A stretch of 9,132 nucleotides of DNA from an uncultured Flavobacteriaceae bacterium (GTDB taxonomy: Bacteria; Bacteroidota; Bacteroidia; Flavobacteriales; Flavobacteriaceae). The position numbers and the translations under genes are program-made. Each line of letters starts with the position of its first letter. The stretch's first letter is position 1. The notes below the pieces were generated by a model. It did not search any database, had not been told where the DNA came from, and was given only the letters and a program-made list of their open reading frames with translations. This document shows positions 7,303 to 9,132 of the stretch, piece after piece. The DNA lies in contig CALZKX010000319.1 of the NCBI GenBank assembly GCA_945788155.1, forward strand, positions 1-9,132. Direction: 5' to 3'.

Positions 7303-7954
7303 AGTTGTAGTTTTTGATTTAGATGATACTCTTTACAAAGAGATTGATTTCCTAAATTCTGCTTTTAAAGAAATTGCTTTAATTATTTCTAATGATTCAG
7401 GCACAAGTTTTAATGAAATAATTGGTGACATGCTACATCTTTATAATAACAAAGAAAATGTATTTCAAAGTATTTTAGCTAAGTACAATCCCCTTAAGTA
7501 TACGGTTAAAGATTTAATTGAAATCTACAGGGCTCATAAACCTAATATATCTTTATCTAAAGAGATAAAAGAAGTACTGAACGAATTACACTCCAATGGC
7601 ATTCGTTTTGGTATGATTACTGACGGTAGGAGTGAACAGCAAAGAAATAAAATAAATGCGTTAGGATTAGATAAATACATCGAGCATATTATCGTATCTG
7701 ATGAATTTGGTTTTGAGAAACCTCATTTGGCAAATTATACCTACTTTCAAAACTTGTTTCCAGATATGAACTACTACTACATTGGAGATAATTTAAAGAA
7801 AGATTTTATAGCACCAAACACGTTGGACTGGAAAACTATATGCATTAAAGATGATGGAAGAAACATACACAGTCAAGACATTAAAACTACTAGAATTCAG
7901 CAACCTAAATATTTCATAACTCATTTTTTGGAGCTACCTAATATAATTTTATAA
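7295..7954 (+). CDS. HAD-superfamily hydrolase (subfamily IA-like phosphatase)
   Basis: This 219-residue protein has the four HAD motifs in order. Motif I is DLDDT at 8-12, with nucleophile Asp8 and acid/base Asp10. Motif II is the Thr in MITDG (Thr109). The motif III Lys is in FEKP (Lys142). Motif IV is GDNLKKD at 164-170. A helical cap lies between motifs I and II (about 15-90), as in subfamily I phosphatases such as YjjG/Gph. It would dephosphorylate a small cytoplasmic metabolite using Mg2+. Its ATG at 7295 lies inside the end of the ATP-grasp gene (8-base overlap), indicating translational coupling and a shared pathway, perhaps removing a phosphate from the ligase substrate or product. 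The specific substrate cannot be read from sequence. The gene ends 9 bases before the convergent L,D-transpeptidase gene. Confidence 0.9.
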   Translation: MDKVVVFDLDDTLYKEIDFLNSAFKEIALIISNDSGTSFNEIIGDMLHLYNNKENVFQSILAKYNPLKYTVKDLIEIYRAHKPNISLSKEIKEVLNELHSNGIRFGMITDGRSEQQRNKINALGLDKYIEHIIVSDEFGFEKPHLANYTYFQNLFPDMNYYYIGDNLKKDFIAPNTLDWKTICIKDDGRNIHSQDIKTTRIQQPKYFITHFLELPNIIL

Positions 7955-7963
7955 ACCATATAA

Positions 7964-8908
7964 TCACTTCTGTTTTTTACCATAAATATCTTTTAAAACA
8001 ATGCTATCGCCCTCTTTATTAACCACATTTAAATCATACCTAATTTTTATTTTGGTTTCTAGAGGTGCATGATAATAAATAACCCAAGCATCTGCTTCGT
8101 TAGTACCAATACAACCATTGGAATAAGCTTTACCCAATGTAACAGCGTTTGTAGTTGGATGGATTAACTGCCCATTTCTAATGCCGTTTATTTCGGTTTC
8201 TATAAAAGGTATTTGAGGTAATTTTGTAAGCCTATCATCGTCTCTCTTTGTTACAAAATATTCATGACTATTTATGGGATTAACATATCGTGGATTAAGG
8301 ACATGATTTACAATGCGGCCTTCACCAGTTTTGGTTTTTAAATCTTCTATCCTTCCCGACATTTCTAGATAAACTTTCTCATCTCTACCTACTCTAACCG
8401 AAAATTCATAAAGTTTGTTGGATGCTTCATAAATACGAAGTTTAAATTCAGGGATATTAACATCTATTAATGTGTTATTGAATGAATTCTGAATCTTTTC
8501 AGCTAATATAGAGTCAGGAATAATCAACGTTGCGCCTTTGGGCAATACAATCATTTTTTTTTGATTATAGACAAATGAATCTCTTGCCATCATCCTATAA
8601 TAATCGGTATTTTTAAGCGTATCTATAATCCACGAATTTGCCCTCACTATCAAGTGTTCAGTTAATTTATAAGGCGTAAAAGGATCGTGTTTTTTTACTA
8701 GAGAATCTATAAATTGAAAATAATTTTCAACAGTTATTCCTTTATTGATTAAAACCAAACTTACTATCGAATCGCGATGGTAAACTTGGTTAAAATCTAT
8801 CGCTTTTTTAGTTAACACTAAAGTATTTCCACTCTCAGAGCTTGAATTAACAGATACTACTAACAGTAATATTACAAAAGCAAATATGAACTGTATTAGT
8901 CTTTTCAC
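7964..8908 (-). CDS. Exported L,D-transpeptidase (YkuD domain)
   Basis: This 314-residue protein starts with Lys/Arg and a long hydrophobic stretch (residues 4-20), a signal peptide or membrane anchor. A poorly conserved middle region ends in PKGATLIIPD (123-132), which resembles the end of a LysM repeat. The YkuD catalytic domain occupies about 148-292. His250 (QLIHPTT) and Cys266 (SNGCIGT, 263-269) are the expected catalytic pair. Such enzymes cross-link peptidoglycan stem peptides 3-3 or attach proteins in the periplasm. The usual SHGCIR signature is here SNGCIG, lacking the His and Arg. The start is GTG at 8906-8908: an in-frame TAA immediately precedes it, and the first in-frame ATG is at residue 106, after the signal sequence. 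The gene is convergent with the HAD gene. A direct repeat lies just upstream (8939-8964). Confidence 0.88.
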   Translation of the reverse strand: MKRLIQFIFAFVILLLVVSVNSSSESGNTLVLTKKAIDFNQVYHRDSIVSLVLINKGITVENYFQFIDSLVKKHDPFTPYKLTEHLIVRANSWIIDTLKNTDYYRMMARDSFVYNQKKMIVLPKGATLIIPDSILAEKIQNSFNNTLIDVNIPEFKLRIYEASNKLYEFSVRVGRDEKVYLEMSGRIEDLKTKTGEGRIVNHVLNPRYVNPINSHEYFVTKRDDDRLTKLPQIPFIETEINGIRNGQLIHPTTNAVTLGKAYSNGCIGTNEADAWVIYYHAPLETKIKIRYDLNVVNKEGDSIVLKDIYGKKQK

Positions 8909-8938
8909 TTAGCAAGTAGTTTAGCTTTATTTAAGAAT

Positions 8939-8964
8939 TTTGTCTATTACCTTGTCTTTGTCTA
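8939..8964 (-). repeat. TAGACAAA direct repeat upstream of the L,D-transpeptidase gene
   Basis: Read on the minus strand, TAGACAAA occurs at 8957-8964 and again at 8939-8946, with a third shorter AGACAA unit at 8952-8957. The units start 6 and 12 bases apart, so they do not make one continuous repeat. They lie about 30-55 bases before the GTG start, a suitable place for an activator or repressor site. No promoter could be assigned. Confidence 0.35.
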
Positions 8965-9041
8965 ATGATTTTTTCAGCTTTAAATTAAGGCGTTTTATTT
9001 TCAATTCTAGACCTAGATATTATTATTAAATTACTCATATA

Positions 9042-9132
9042 TCATAGTGACATTTTTAGAAAATGTTTAATAATATCGGCAGTCGATACAATACCAACTA
9101 TGTTATCGTTCTCTAAAACAGGAACCGCATGG
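9042..9132 (-). CDS. C-terminal end of a CBS-domain protein (partial)
   Basis: At the right edge, the minus strand encodes the last 29 residues of a protein whose start lies outside the window. The frame enters at 9131 and stops at TGA (9042-9044). The visible sequence includes HAVPVLENDNIVGIVS, then TADIIKHFLK. This is the typical second half of a CBS domain: a P-V-x-E/D beta strand, the turn N-I-V-G-I-V-S/T, then the D-I-I/L helix. CBS domains bind adenine nucleotides and regulate enzymes, channels or kinases, so the full protein could be a stand-alone CBS protein, a channel or an IMP dehydrogenase-like enzyme. It is not possible to say which. It is on the same strand as the L,D-transpeptidase gene, 133 bases upstream of it. 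Confidence 0.65.
   Translation of the reverse strand, partial: HAVPVLENDNIVGIVSTADIIKHFLKMSL

Overview
The window looks like the chromosome, or an integrated accessory region, of a Flavobacteriaceae-type Bacteroidota bacterium. The DNA is AT-rich, the genes have no clear Shine-Dalgarno sequences and AT-rich leaders instead, and several proteins have family features I know from marine and soil flavobacteria (CPH-type copper ATPase, His-rich small exported protein, ATP-grasp/HAD pair, SNGCIG-type L,D-transpeptidase). Taxonomy is inferred from these features only.

Left part (1-5837), metal/stress resistance. The 3' end of an unrecognised gene is followed by a CopB-like copper-exporting P1B ATPase. 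An MFS exporter gene overlaps the ATPase by one base (TAATG). Then come a ClsB-like phospholipase D/cardiolipin synthase and, after a 312-base gap, a small exported His-rich protein. In my recollection of flavobacterial genomes, proteins like the last one usually precede heavy-metal RND efflux genes. Here no RND genes follow, so it looks like the orphaned edge of a metal cassette.

Middle (5838-6324). No intact gene, but the three forward frames carry consecutive pieces that read together as a decayed class I SAM-dependent methyltransferase. They include a FVDIG-stop-GK glycine-loop remnant, an ASEYDFDKVI segment and a downstream beta-strand-like piece in another frame. This appears to be a pseudogene at the junction between two gene neighbourhoods.

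Right part (6325-9132), surface/envelope genes. An ATP-grasp ligase gene and a HAD phosphatase gene overlap by 8 bases and probably form a two-step ligase/phosphatase module of the kind found in surface-polysaccharide loci; the substrate is unknown. Convergent to them, with a 9-base gap, is an exported L,D-transpeptidase with a GTG start and an altered active-site signature. The window ends inside a minus-strand gene whose 29 visible residues look like the end of a CBS domain.

No rRNA, tRNA, CRISPR array or intact insertion sequence was seen. The best candidates for a second look are the methyltransferase relic, the ATP-grasp/HAD pair and the unusual L,D-transpeptidase motif.
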